Positions 15,056 to 23,623 of a DNA stretch of 64,000 bases are shown piece by piece. How positions within the stretch are numbered: position 1 is the stretch's first letter; every line of letters starts with the position of its first letter. The notes under the pieces were generated by a model that searched no databases, was not told the DNA's origin, and saw only the letters and a program-made list of their open reading frames with translations. The translations under genes and the position numbers were made by a program. Origin of the DNA: Lachnospiraceae bacterium KGMB03038 (lineage in GTDB: Bacteria > Bacillota > Clostridia > Lachnospirales > Lachnospiraceae); assembly GCA_007361935.1 (NCBI GenBank), contig CP041667.1:1640501-1704500 (forward strand). The letters run 5' to 3'.

Positions 15056-16246
15056 ATGGTAGAGATAAAAGACAGATGGTTAAACTTTGAAGTGTCGGAA
15101 TTTAAAGAGCGGTTACGAAAAGTAAAAGAGAGTATGCAAAAGAAAGGGATGGAAGTCCTGATTGTGACAGACCCTGCGAATATGTGCTATTTGACAGGGT
15201 TTGACGGCTGGTCCTTTTATGTACATCAGTGTATCATAGTCATTGATACGGAAGAACAGCCGGTGTGGATAGGAAGGGGACAGGATGCCAACTCTGCGAG
15301 ACTGACGACCTGGCTGGATGATGAAAATATTTACGCTTATACGGATGATTATGTACACTCTTTGATCAAACATCCTATGGAATTTGTGGCTGATGTGATT
15401 CGGGGGAAAAAGGCAGATAAAAAAGTGATTGGAACAGAGATGGATGCCTATTATTATACGGCGAAATGCCAGGAGCGATTGGAGGCCTCCCTCCCGGATG
15501 CTAAATTTGCAGATGGAAACAACCTGGTGAACTGGGTGAAGTTGGTAAAATCTGATAAAGAAATAGAACTGATCCGCAAAGCGGGGAAAATCGTAGAGCG
15601 AGGAATGGCAAAAGCATACGAGACGGTAGATATTGGTGTCAGACAGTGCGATGCGGCGGCAGAAGTTTATGGAGCTCTCATTAGAGGAACCGAAGAGTAT
15701 GGCGGAGACTATGCTTCGATTATTCCTTTGATGCCTGCGGGTGTGCGGACCTCTACACCTCACCTGAGTTGGACTGACGAGGTTTATAAAGACGGCGACA
15801 CCGTGATCCTGGAGCTTGCTGGCAATTATAAAAGATATCATTGCCCATTGGCGAGAACGATGATCCTGGGCAATGCTCCGGAGCGGGTGAAGGAGCTGGG
15901 CGCGGTGGTTACAGAAGGAATTGCCAAAGCACTGGAGGCGGTAAAGCCGGGTGTAACCTGTGAAGAAGTAGAGCGGGTGTGGGCGGCGAGCATTGCTAAG
16001 AGCGGATTTATTAAGGATTCTCGAATCGGCTATCCAACAGGATTGAACTTCCCGCCGGATTGGGGAGAGCATACCGCAAGTCTGCGGCCTGGGGACAAGA
16101 CTATTTTGAAGCCCAATATGGTCTTCCACATGATTCCGGGAATATGGCTGGATCAGTTTGGTGTCGATATCAGCCAGACGTTCCGTGTGACGGAGAACGG
16201 CTGCGAGGAGATGACCTCCTACGAGCGAAAATTATTGGTGAAGTAA
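15056..16246 (+). CDS. doeA: Ectoine hydrolase-like protein of the M24 (creatinase) family
   Basis: A 396-residue pita-bread-fold protein. It carries the sequence marks I know from ectoine hydrolase DoeA/EutD: TDPANMCYLTGFDGWSFYVHQC, GRGQDAN, PHLSWTDE, RYHCPLART (residues 260-268) and RIGYPTGLNFPPDWGEHTASLRPGD (PPDWGEHT 333-340). The five metal ligands of M24 aminopeptidases are replaced (ELAG and HCPL where the two Asp would be, VFHMIPG where a Glu would be), so it is not an Xaa-Pro peptidase; this fits ring-opening hydrolysis of the cyclic amidine as in DoeA and creatinase. Expected product from ectoine is an N-acetyl-2,4-diaminobutyrate. Start at 15056 follows AAGGAGG at a spacing of 8; the gene follows the PLP enzyme gene after 16 bases. 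The true substrate in this organism is not proven. Confidence 0.8.
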   Translation: MVEIKDRWLNFEVSEFKERLRKVKESMQKKGMEVLIVTDPANMCYLTGFDGWSFYVHQCIIVIDTEEQPVWIGRGQDANSARLTTWLDDENIYAYTDDYVHSLIKHPMEFVADVIRGKKADKKVIGTEMDAYYYTAKCQERLEASLPDAKFADGNNLVNWVKLVKSDKEIELIRKAGKIVERGMAKAYETVDIGVRQCDAAAEVYGALIRGTEEYGGDYASIIPLMPAGVRTSTPHLSWTDEVYKDGDTVILELAGNYKRYHCPLARTMILGNAPERVKELGAVVTEGIAKALEAVKPGVTCEEVERVWAASIAKSGFIKDSRIGYPTGLNFPPDWGEHTASLRPGDKTILKPNMVFHMIPGIWLDQFGVDISQTFRVTENGCEEMTSYERKLLVK

Positions 16247-16276
16247 AGTGGCCGGAAAAGGGAAGGAGTGGTGAGG

Positions 16277-17740
16277 ATGAGTTGGATCATCGTTGCGGAA
16301 ATCGTATTATACTGCATTTGTATGATTGGGATTGGAGTTTATTTCAGCCGTAAAAAATTGTCTCAGGAAGAATTTATGCTGGGCGGAAATAAACTCCCCG
16401 GGTGGGCGCTTGCTTTTTCCGAGAGAGCGGCTTGTGAATCCGTATATCTTCTGATGGGACTGACAGGGTTTGTCTATGCAAATGGCGTGTCGGGAGCTTG
16501 GGTGCTGATCGGATCCGCTATGGGCACAATGGGGTTCTGGCTGTTTTTTGGCAAGAAGATCCGGCAGGACAATGAGAAATATGGAGCATTGACATTGACG
16601 GAATATATTGCCATGAAGTTTGGGGCGAAGGCCAACTTAATTCGATGGTTTATCAGCATCAACGTAGGAATCTTTTTCATGTTCTATCTGGGAGCACAGT
16701 TTTCGGGAGCCGGAAAAACTCTGCTCACTGTTACAGGCTTAAAACCAGCCTATGGTATGCTTATTACGGTAATCGTAGTAGTCCTGTACACTACGATGGG
16801 GGGATTTATGTCGATTGTATGGGCAGATGTAGTTCAGAGTATTCTTATGGTGGGAACACTGGTGGTGGTTCCAATTACAGCCTTTTTTGTAATACAGGCT
16901 CAGGGGATTGACATATCGGCCGCCTTGCTGGAAGCGGGCCCGAATATTTCCTCCTGGACAGGCGGAGTGAACGGAATGGCGGCCTTCCTTTTGATCTTTG
17001 CTAATCTGAACTGGTGCTTTACTTTTTATGGCGGCCAGCCGCAGCTGACTTCCCGTGTGATGGCCATGAGGAGTGTGAAAGAATATAATACGAGCAGGAA
17101 TGTGGCGGTGGGATGGATTGCCGCCGGCTACACAGGAGTCTTTTTCATCGGGATCTTGGGTGTGGCGCTTTATGGCTACGATGCTTTGGCTGATCCGGAA
17201 ACCTTACTGCCTTATATGATCCAGGATCTCTTCCCGGCTCCGCTTGCAGGGATTCTGATCGCGGGGATCTTCGCGGCCATGATGTCAACCTGCGCCTCTG
17301 TGATTATGGTAGTATCAGGAACTTTAAGTGAAGATATTATTCATAAGGCCCTAGGGAAAAATTTGACCAGCGATCAGCTTGTCCGCTTGTCTCGGATCGT
17401 AATCTTATGCGCAGGTGCTCTGGGACTTTTTGTGGCCATGACGTCAGGAAAACTGATCTATTACATTACCAGTTGGATGAACGCAGGCGTTGGAAGTGTT
17501 CTCTCGGCGATTGTACTGCTGGGATTGTTTTACAAGAAGTCTTCAGCCAGGGGGATTGCATGGTCAATTCTGATTGGGACGATCTTTACAATTGGCTGGA
17601 TGATCACACCTTTAGAAAATATTGTGAGCGCACGGTTTATGTCTTTTGCGGTAACAATTCTCAGTGGAATTTTGTTGAGCCATCTATGTCCGGACAGTAA
17701 ATATGAGACAGAGATGTCAGAAAGTCAGGCGGCCGGATAA
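16277..17740 (+). CDS. Sodium:solute symporter (SSS family), probable importer of the pathway substrate
   Basis: A 487-residue membrane protein with about 13 hydrophobic helices. It has the SSS family marks: YFSRKKLSQEEFMLGGNKLPGW after the first helix, ALTLTEYIAMKFG, VVVLYTTMGGFMSIVWADVVQ and AGIFAAMMSTCASVIMVVSGTLSEDI. SSS proteins use the sodium gradient to bring in compounds such as proline, pantothenate or sugars. Located between the hydrolase and the amidohydrolase genes, it most likely imports the substrate of this operon, for example ectoine or a similar compatible solute (inference). The ATG at 16277 is 9 bases after GGAAGGAG; an in-frame GTG at 16268 lies inside that site. Confidence 0.85.
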   Translation: MSWIIVAEIVLYCICMIGIGVYFSRKKLSQEEFMLGGNKLPGWALAFSERAACESVYLLMGLTGFVYANGVSGAWVLIGSAMGTMGFWLFFGKKIRQDNEKYGALTLTEYIAMKFGAKANLIRWFISINVGIFFMFYLGAQFSGAGKTLLTVTGLKPAYGMLITVIVVVLYTTMGGFMSIVWADVVQSILMVGTLVVVPITAFFVIQAQGIDISAALLEAGPNISSWTGGVNGMAAFLLIFANLNWCFTFYGGQPQLTSRVMAMRSVKEYNTSRNVAVGWIAAGYTGVFFIGILGVALYGYDALADPETLLPYMIQDLFPAPLAGILIAGIFAAMMSTCASVIMVVSGTLSEDIIHKALGKNLTSDQLVRLSRIVILCAGALGLFVAMTSGKLIYYITSWMNAGVGSVLSAIVLLGLFYKKSSARGIAWSILIGTIFTIGWMITPLENIVSARFMSFAVTILSGILLSHLCPDSKYETEMSESQAAG

Positions 17741-17753
17741 GGAGGAAAGAGAC

Positions 17754-18929
17754 ATGGAAATCAGGACAAGAGTTTTGGAGCTGGAGCCGGAATTGATCGC
17801 GTTGAGAAGAGACCTGCATCGCCATCCGGAGCTTGGGTATGAGGAATACCGGACCTCCGATATTGTGTATAAATACCTGGAAGCCTGCGGTCTGGAGGTG
17901 GAAAGAATCTGCAAGACGGGCGTGGCCGCTTTGATCCGAGGGGGCAGGCCTGGAAAAACGCTTCTTCTTCGGGCCGATATGGACGCGCTTCCAGTGGAGG
18001 AAGAGACAACGGTAGATTACCGATCGGAGGAAGCGGGGAAGATGCACGCCTGTGGACACGATGCCCATACGGCTATGCTTCTTGTGGCGGCCAAGATTCT
18101 GGCGGAACGGCAGGAGGAGATCTCTGGAAATATAAAGTTCCTTTTTCAGCCAAACGAGGAAGGAACGGCGGCGAGAGATACGATCCGGGAGGGGATTTTA
18201 GAGAATCCCAAGGTGGATGCGGCGTTTGCTATGCATATATGGTCCCAGTTAGAGAGCGGAAAAATCGGAATTTCAGACGGGGCAGTCATGGCGGCCTTGG
18301 AGGAATTTAAAGTCACCGTTTATGGAAAAGGCGGACATACGGGAGCGCCTTATGCGGCCATTGATCCGGTGATTGCAGGGTGCAGTATTGTGCAGGCTGT
18401 TCAGCAAATTCAGACAAGGGAGATGGACCCCAGGGAACCTACGGTAATCATGGTGGGAAGGTTTGCGGCTGGAACAGCTAGCAATGTGATTCCGGATAAG
18501 GCTGTACTGGAGGGAACGATGCGTTTCTTGTATGCAGATGAAGAAAGTGGCAAGAAACGGCTGAAGGAGAAATTCGAGAAGATTGTACAAGGAGTCTGCC
18601 AGGCCTCTTCTACAGAGTACCAGATTGAATACAGCGGGGATGACAGCCCGGCGGTCATAAATGATGCGTTGTTGGCAGAAAATCTGCGGAAGACTGCGGC
18701 GAGGGTTGTGGAAGCAAAGGACGTAGTTCGATATTCGTATATCGCAGGAGAGGATTTCGCAGAATTTACCAGGAAGGTTCCAGGGGTGTTCTACTTTTTG
18801 GGAAGCGGAAACGTTGAAAAAGATACTTGTTATCCTCATCACCATCCTAAGTTTAACGTTGACGAAGAGGTGATGAAGACTGGAGTGGAAATGCATGTAC
18901 GTTCTGCGTTGGATTATTTGAGAAGCTAG
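17754..18929 (+). CDS. M20 family amidohydrolase, DoeB2-like deacetylase candidate
   Basis: A 391-residue M20D peptidase/amidohydrolase. The metal site motifs are RRDLHRHPELG, LLRADMDALP, HACGHDAHTAML and FLFQPNEEGT; the dimerisation domain begins near GKGGHTGAPYAAIDP and the final metal histidine is in YPHHHPKFNVDE. Relatives remove N-acyl groups from amino acids (hippurate, N-acetyl-diaminopimelate). In ectoine pathways a member of this family, DoeB2, removes the acetyl group from N-acetyl-diaminobutyrate, and its position after doeA supports the same role here (inference). Start at 17754 follows AAGGAGG with 7 bases; the gap to the symporter is 13 bases. Confidence 0.85.
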   Translation: MEIRTRVLELEPELIALRRDLHRHPELGYEEYRTSDIVYKYLEACGLEVERICKTGVAALIRGGRPGKTLLLRADMDALPVEEETTVDYRSEEAGKMHACGHDAHTAMLLVAAKILAERQEEISGNIKFLFQPNEEGTAARDTIREGILENPKVDAAFAMHIWSQLESGKIGISDGAVMAALEEFKVTVYGKGGHTGAPYAAIDPVIAGCSIVQAVQQIQTREMDPREPTVIMVGRFAAGTASNVIPDKAVLEGTMRFLYADEESGKKRLKEKFEKIVQGVCQASSTEYQIEYSGDDSPAVINDALLAENLRKTAARVVEAKDVVRYSYIAGEDFAEFTRKVPGVFYFLGSGNVEKDTCYPHHHPKFNVDEEVMKTGVEMHVRSALDYLRS

Positions 18930-18942
18930 AAAGGAGTAAGTC

Positions 18943-20367
18943 ATGGAGATCAAGAAATTATATATTAACGGGGAATTTGTGGATGGAAACTCCGGTCAAT
19001 ATATTGAGATTGAGAATCCTTATACAAGAGAAATCATTGAAAAAGTTCCAAGAGGAGACCGAGAAGATGTGGAACGGGCGGTGCGCGCCGCCAGGAAAGC
19101 TTTTGAGACTTGGCAGGAGGTGCCGGTCGAAGAGAGAATCCGGCTGATGGAGAGCGTTGTTCAAGGCTTGAAGGCGCGCAGAGATGAATTGATCGAGACG
19201 GTGACAAAAGAGCTCGGAAGCCCCTATAAAGTGTCGCGGGACGTGCATGTGGATCCATTTATCCTGGAGGCGGAAAACTATATCCTGACAGCCAGAAACT
19301 ATGAGTATGAAAAGCGGTTAGAAAATTCTGTGGTCCGCAGGGAGCCGGTGGGCGTGGTCGGAGGCCTTACCCCCTGGAATTTCCCGCTGGAGCAGATTGT
19401 AAAAAAAGTAGTTCCGGCACTTCTTGCCGGGAACTGTGTAATCCTCAAGCCAAGTCAAATGACACCGCTGACTGCTTACATTCTGACAGAACTCATTGAT
19501 GCGGCGGGATATCCGGCAGGCGTATACAATATGGTCACGGGGAAAGGAGCAGAAGTGGGGAATGTTCTGGCTTCTCATCCAGAAGTGGACATGATTTCTT
19601 TTACAGGCTCGACAGACGCGGGACGAGAGGTCGCAAGAATGGGGCTTGCGAACATCAAAAAGCTGGCGTTGGAGCTTGGCGGGAAATCAGCGACCGTTTT
19701 ATTGCCGGGAGGAGACTATGAATTGGGCGTGAAGGCCACTCTTGACACAGTGTTTCTGAATTCCGGGCAGACCTGCAATGCGACGACCCGTCTTTTGGTG
19801 CAGGAGGAGGACCTAAAATCAGTGGAGGATATTATCATCCGACAGTCTTCCGGCTATGCAGTTGGAAATCCCACCGACTGGACGGTAGATATCGGACCTC
19901 TTTCCAGTCAGAAACAATATGACAAAGTAAAAGGTTATATTGAACTTGGAGTCAAGGAAGGGGCGAGAATGATCGTCGGAGAGGTTCCGGACGGGCAGAC
20001 AGAAGGCTACTATGTAAAACCGGTGGTATTTTCAGACGTAACCCAGGACATGAGGATTGAAAAGGAAGAGATCTTTGGCCCGGTACTATGCGTATCGACT
20101 TACAAAACAGTGGATGAGGCCGTAGAAAAGGCGAACGACAGTATCTATGGACTTGGCGGAGCGGTGTTTGGCCCGGAAGAGCTGGCACAGAAGGTGGCCA
20201 GGAGGATCAAGACAGGAACGATTTATGTCAACGATGGCGAGTGGGATGTCAGAGCGCCTTTTGGCGGGTACAAGCAGTCAGGATTAGGAAGAGAAGGCGG
20301 CGTGGAAGGATTTGAGGAATTTTTGGAAGTGAAATCCATCTATACGCCAAGGGGAGAGCGGCGCTGA
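18943..20367 (+). CDS. NAD(P)-dependent aldehyde dehydrogenase, last gene of the catabolic operon
   Basis: A 474-residue ALDH-superfamily enzyme with cofactor region TPWNFPLEQIVKKVVPALLAGNCVILKPSQ and FTGSTDAG, the general base Glu244 in LELGGKS and the nucleophile Cys278 in NSGQTCNA, then EEIFGPV and PFGGYKQSGLGREGG. It oxidises an aldehyde to a carboxylate. In known ectoine pathways the dehydrogenase DoeC oxidises aspartate semialdehyde; here the aldehyde could instead come from the SHMT-like enzyme. It follows the amidohydrolase gene after 13 bases with AAAGGAG upstream, and a terminator closes the operon. Substrate unknown. Confidence 0.88.
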   Translation: MEIKKLYINGEFVDGNSGQYIEIENPYTREIIEKVPRGDREDVERAVRAARKAFETWQEVPVEERIRLMESVVQGLKARRDELIETVTKELGSPYKVSRDVHVDPFILEAENYILTARNYEYEKRLENSVVRREPVGVVGGLTPWNFPLEQIVKKVVPALLAGNCVILKPSQMTPLTAYILTELIDAAGYPAGVYNMVTGKGAEVGNVLASHPEVDMISFTGSTDAGREVARMGLANIKKLALELGGKSATVLLPGGDYELGVKATLDTVFLNSGQTCNATTRLLVQEEDLKSVEDIIIRQSSGYAVGNPTDWTVDIGPLSSQKQYDKVKGYIELGVKEGARMIVGEVPDGQTEGYYVKPVVFSDVTQDMRIEKEEIFGPVLCVSTYKTVDEAVEKANDSIYGLGGAVFGPEELAQKVARRIKTGTIYVNDGEWDVRAPFGGYKQSGLGREGGVEGFEEFLEVKSIYTPRGERR

Positions 20368-20398
20368 TGTACAGAAAAATGCACATAAGATTCCAAGA

Positions 20399-20423
20399 AG
20401 AGACCTTGTTTTTCAAGGTCTCT
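20399..20423 (+). terminator. Terminator of the catabolic operon
   Basis: AGAGACCTTG (20399-20408) pairs perfectly with CAAGGTCTCT (20414-20423) around a TTTTT loop, followed by TTGTATT. Confidence 0.8.
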
Positions 20424-20435
20424 TTGTATTATAAT
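20406..20435 (+). promoter_or_regulatory. Probable pta-ackA promoter, overlapping the upstream terminator
   Basis: TATAAT at 20430-20435 with TTGTTT at 20406-20411, spacer 18. The -35 lies in the terminator hairpin of the preceding operon, and the pta start is 38 bases after the -10. Confidence 0.5.
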
Positions 20436-20472
20436 AAAAATACTGAGAAAAAATGGAAAGGAGTCTATAATC

Positions 20473-21474
20473 ATGGGATTTATAGATGAAATCAAAGCAA
20501 AGGCGAAAACCTGTAAAAAGACGATCGTGCTTCCTGAGACGGAGGATATCAGGACTTACGAGGCGGCAGAGGCCGTTCTTAAGGAAGGGACGGCGAACCT
20601 GATCCTTGTGGGAAGCGAAGAAGAGATCGCGAAAAACAAAGGAGATTTTGATATCAGCGGAGCGACTATCGTAGATCCTGCGACTTCTGAGAAAACAGAA
20701 GGATATATCGCGAAATTAGTAGAGCTGCGCCAGAAGAAAGGAATGACTGAGGAACAGGCAAGAGAGCTTCTTTTGACGAATTACCTTTACTACGGAGTCA
20801 TGATGGTCAAGATGAAGGATGCGGACGGAATGGTTTCTGGAGCGTGCCATTCTACGGCAGACACCCTTCGCCCCTGTCTCCAGATTCTGAAGACAAAGCC
20901 AGGAACAAAGCTGGTATCCGCATTTTTCGTGATCGTAGTTCCAGACTGCGACATGGGCGCTGACGGAACCTTTATCTTTGCGGATTCCGGACTGGAGCAG
21001 AATCCGGACCCGGAGAAGCTGGCGGCGATCGCCCTTTCTTCCGCGGACTCTTTCCGTCTCCTGACAGGCAAGGAACCGATCGTGGCAATGCTGTCACACT
21101 CCACCAAGGGAAGCGCAAAACACCCGGATGTGGACAAAGTGGTAGAGGCAACCCGTATCGCGAAAGAGAACGCGCCGGAAGGCCTTCAGCTGGATGGAGA
21201 GTTCCAGCTTGACGCGGCGATCGTACCAGAAGTGGGCGCTTCAAAAGCACCGGGAAGTCCGGTGGCGGGCAAAGCGAACGTACTGGTATTCCCAGATCTG
21301 GATGCGGGAAATATCGGTTACAAGCTGGCTCAGAGACTGGCGAAAGCAGAGGCTTACGGTCCGCTGACCCAGGGAATCGCGGCTCCGGTCAACGACTTAT
21401 CCCGCGGCTGCAGCGCCAAAGATATTGAAGGTGTGGTAGCGATCACGGCAGTACAGGCAATGGCAGAAGAATAA
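20473..21474 (+). CDS. pta: Phosphate acetyltransferase
   Basis: Exchanges CoA of acetyl-CoA for phosphate, giving acetyl phosphate. The 333-residue length is that of the short, single-domain Pta of Firmicutes. Typical segments are IVLPETEDIRTYEAAE, YYGVMMVKMKDADGMVSGACHSTADTLRP, LSHSTKGSAKHPDVDKV and the C-terminal GYKLAQRLAKAEAYGPLTQG. GGAAAGGAG lies upstream. With ackA, 35 bases downstream, it forms the acetate branch of fermentation, yielding one ATP per acetyl-CoA. Confidence 0.97.
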   Translation: MGFIDEIKAKAKTCKKTIVLPETEDIRTYEAAEAVLKEGTANLILVGSEEEIAKNKGDFDISGATIVDPATSEKTEGYIAKLVELRQKKGMTEEQARELLLTNYLYYGVMMVKMKDADGMVSGACHSTADTLRPCLQILKTKPGTKLVSAFFVIVVPDCDMGADGTFIFADSGLEQNPDPEKLAAIALSSADSFRLLTGKEPIVAMLSHSTKGSAKHPDVDKVVEATRIAKENAPEGLQLDGEFQLDAAIVPEVGASKAPGSPVAGKANVLVFPDLDAGNIGYKLAQRLAKAEAYGPLTQGIAAPVNDLSRGCSAKDIEGVVAITAVQAMAEE

Positions 21475-21509
21475 AGAAAAGTAAGTAATATAAAAGAGAG
21501 GGAAAACAA

Positions 21510-22700
21510 ATGAATGTATTAGTTATCAATTGCGGAAGTTCATCATTGAAGTTCCAGCTGATCAATTCAGAGTCTGAGGAAGTACTGGCAAAAGGTCTGT
21601 GTGAGCGGATCGGCATCGACGGGCGTCTCACCTATCAGCCGGAAGGCGGAGAGAAGGAAGTATCTGACAAAGCTATGCCTACCCATACGGAGGCGATCCA
21701 GTTCGTGATCGAAGCCCTGACCAACGATAAGACAGGCGTTGTAAAGAGCTTAGATGAGATCGGCGCGGTGGGCCATCGCGTGGTACATGGCGGAGAGAAG
21801 TTTGCAAGTTCTGTTGTGATCACAGACGAAGTCCTGAAAGCCATCGAAGAATGCAACGACCTTGCGCCGCTTCACAATCCTGCCAATCTGATCGGCATCA
21901 ACGCGTGTCAGAAACTGATGCCTGGCACACCGATGGTTGCTGTATTTGACACGGCCTTCCATCAGACCATGCCGGAGAAAGCTTATCTTTACGGGCTTCC
22001 CTATGAGTATTATGAGAAGTACGCGGTAAGACGCTACGGTTTCCACGGGACAAGCCACAGTTTTGTCTCCAAACACGCGGCAGAATTCCTGGGACTGGAT
22101 CTGAATGATTCTAAGATCATTGTGGCGCATCTTGGAAACGGCGCTTCCATCAGCGCGGTGGAGAACGGAAAATGTGTAGATACTTCTATGGGACTGACTC
22201 CTCTGGAAGGTCTGGTGATGGGAACCCGTTCCGGCGACATGGATCCCGCCATTATGGAATATATCGCAAAGAAAGAAGATCTGGATATTGCGGGAGTAAT
22301 GAATGTATTGAATAAAAAATCCGGCGTGCTTGGCCTTTCCAAGAATTTATCCAGCGACTTCCGGGATCTGGAAGAGGGCATGAATAACGGGAATAAATAC
22401 GCGAAAGCGGCAATGGAAGTGTTCTGCTACCGGGTAGCGAAATACATTGGTTCTTATGTGGCGGCCATGAATGGAGTAGACGCCATCGCGTTTACAGCCG
22501 GAATCGGTGAAAACTCAGGAACAGTCCGCAGGATGGTCCTTTCCTACCTTGGGTATCTGGGAATTTCGGTGGATGAAGAGGCAAATCAGAAGCGGGGAGA
22601 AGACCAGGTGATCTCTACATCGGATTCCAAAGTGAAGGTTGCTGTGATCCCTACCAACGAAGAACTTGCTATTGCTCGTGAGACGGTGGCCCTGGTATAA
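21510..22700 (+). CDS. ackA: Acetate kinase
   Basis: A 396-residue acetate/sugar kinase-fold enzyme converting acetyl phosphate and ADP into acetate and ATP. It starts with VLVINCGSSSLKFQLI, and contains HRVVHGGEKF, RYGFHGTSHSFV, IIVAHLGNGASISAV, MGTRSGDMDP and AFTAGIGENS, all active-site blocks of the family. A clear GAGGGAAAA site precedes it. No terminator was found after it; the next operon has its own strong promoter. Confidence 0.97.
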   Translation: MNVLVINCGSSSLKFQLINSESEEVLAKGLCERIGIDGRLTYQPEGGEKEVSDKAMPTHTEAIQFVIEALTNDKTGVVKSLDEIGAVGHRVVHGGEKFASSVVITDEVLKAIEECNDLAPLHNPANLIGINACQKLMPGTPMVAVFDTAFHQTMPEKAYLYGLPYEYYEKYAVRRYGFHGTSHSFVSKHAAEFLGLDLNDSKIIVAHLGNGASISAVENGKCVDTSMGLTPLEGLVMGTRSGDMDPAIMEYIAKKEDLDIAGVMNVLNKKSGVLGLSKNLSSDFRDLEEGMNNGNKYAKAAMEVFCYRVAKYIGSYVAAMNGVDAIAFTAGIGENSGTVRRMVLSYLGYLGISVDEEANQKRGEDQVISTSDSKVKVAVIPTNEELAIARETVALV

Positions 22701-22754
22701 GTAGAACGCTGCTTTTGAAGAAAGAGAAATAATCAGTAATTTTGCGGGTTTTGG

Positions 22755-22782
22755 TTGACAAACTTATTTTTCGTGATATAAT
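22755..22782 (+). promoter_or_regulatory. Strong sigma-A promoter of the yceD-rpmF operon
   Basis: Full-consensus TTGACA (22755-22760), spacer 16, TATAAT (22777-22782) with a TG one base before it (extended -10). It lies 30 bases before the yceD start. Confidence 0.85.
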
Positions 22783-22811
22783 AGTTTAGGTGTGGATAGG
22801 AGTAATTATCT

Positions 22812-23339
22812 ATGTTGTTAGACCTGTCAAATGTTCTGTCTGAGCAGCATGAGTCCATTGAACGGGACGTGCCGATCGAGATAGAGAAATTTCAATTTTC
22901 ACAGGGAGCTTTCCCTATTATTAGGAAAAGTCCTTTGTCTATCACGGTGGAATATGTGAAAGAGCGGAAGATTCGGATCACAGGAAAAGCAGATCTTCTG
23001 TTTGAAACAGCCTGTGATCGGTGTTTGGCACCAGTGGAGACACCGCTTACGCTTGATTTTACCAAAAATGTAGATTTGGACGAACCGGATGGAAGCCAGA
23101 CGGAAGATTTTGACGAAGCAAATTATATTGACGGATATACGCTCGATGTAGACCAGATGGTCTGCAATGAGATTCTCATAGGATGGCCGACTAAGATTCT
23201 GTGCGGCGAAGACTGTAAGGGGATTTGCAGCGTATGTGGTCAAAACCTGAATGAGGGGACTTGTGACTGTGAAGACACAGGTCTTGACCCTAGAATGTCA
23301 GTTATCCGCGATGTGTTTAAGAATTTTAAGGAGGTGTAA
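22812..23339 (+). CDS. YceD family (DUF177) protein
   Basis: A 175-residue member of the YceD/DUF177 family, nearly always found immediately before rpmF as here. Visible marks are TCDRCLAPVETPLTLDF (CxxC in the core) and the C-terminal ICSVCGQNLNEGTCDCE with further paired cysteines that may bind zinc, and NEILIGWPTKILCGEDCKG. The family is linked to 23S rRNA production and ribosome assembly in bacteria and plants; the exact action is not known. rpmF begins 3 bases after its stop, so they are co-transcribed and probably translationally coupled. Confidence 0.88.
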   Translation: MLLDLSNVLSEQHESIERDVPIEIEKFQFSQGAFPIIRKSPLSITVEYVKERKIRITGKADLLFETACDRCLAPVETPLTLDFTKNVDLDEPDGSQTEDFDEANYIDGYTLDVDQMVCNEILIGWPTKILCGEDCKGICSVCGQNLNEGTCDCEDTGLDPRMSVIRDVFKNFKEV

Positions 23340-23342
23340 CCC

Positions 23343-23522
23343 ATGTCGATCTGTCCAAAGAACAAATCTTCAAAGGCAAGAAGAGATAAGAGAAGAGCTA
23401 ACTGGAAGATGAGCGCACCAAACCTGGTGAAATGCAGCAAGTGCGGCGAATTGATGATGCCTCACAGAGTATGCAAAGCCTGTGGCTCTTACAACAAAAA
23501 AGAGATCATTCCTCAGGACTAG
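23343..23522 (+). CDS. rpmF: Ribosomal protein L32
   Basis: A 59-residue protein beginning MSICPKNKSSKARRDKRRAN, basic in the first half, with a four-cysteine zinc ribbon (CSKCGELMMPHRVCKACG) and the usual ending SYNKKEII. This is the zinc-binding form of L32 of the large subunit. AAGGAGG lies 5-11 bases before the ATG, inside the end of the yceD gene. Confidence 0.95.
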   Translation: MSICPKNKSSKARRDKRRANWKMSAPNLVKCSKCGELMMPHRVCKACGSYNKKEIIPQD

Positions 23523-23546
23523 GAATGAGTGAAAAGATGAAAAAGC

Positions 23547-23585
23547 AATCGGGAACAGGTGAGAGTTTGTTCCCGATTCTTTTTT
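23547..23585 (+). terminator. Terminator after rpmF
   Basis: AATCGGGAACA (23547-23557) and TGTTCCCGATT (23568-23578) form an 11-bp perfect stem with a 10-base loop, followed by an eight-T run. Confidence 0.85.
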
Positions 23586-23623
23586 TCGTTTTCACGAAAT
23601 CTGTATATATATGGATAAAAATA

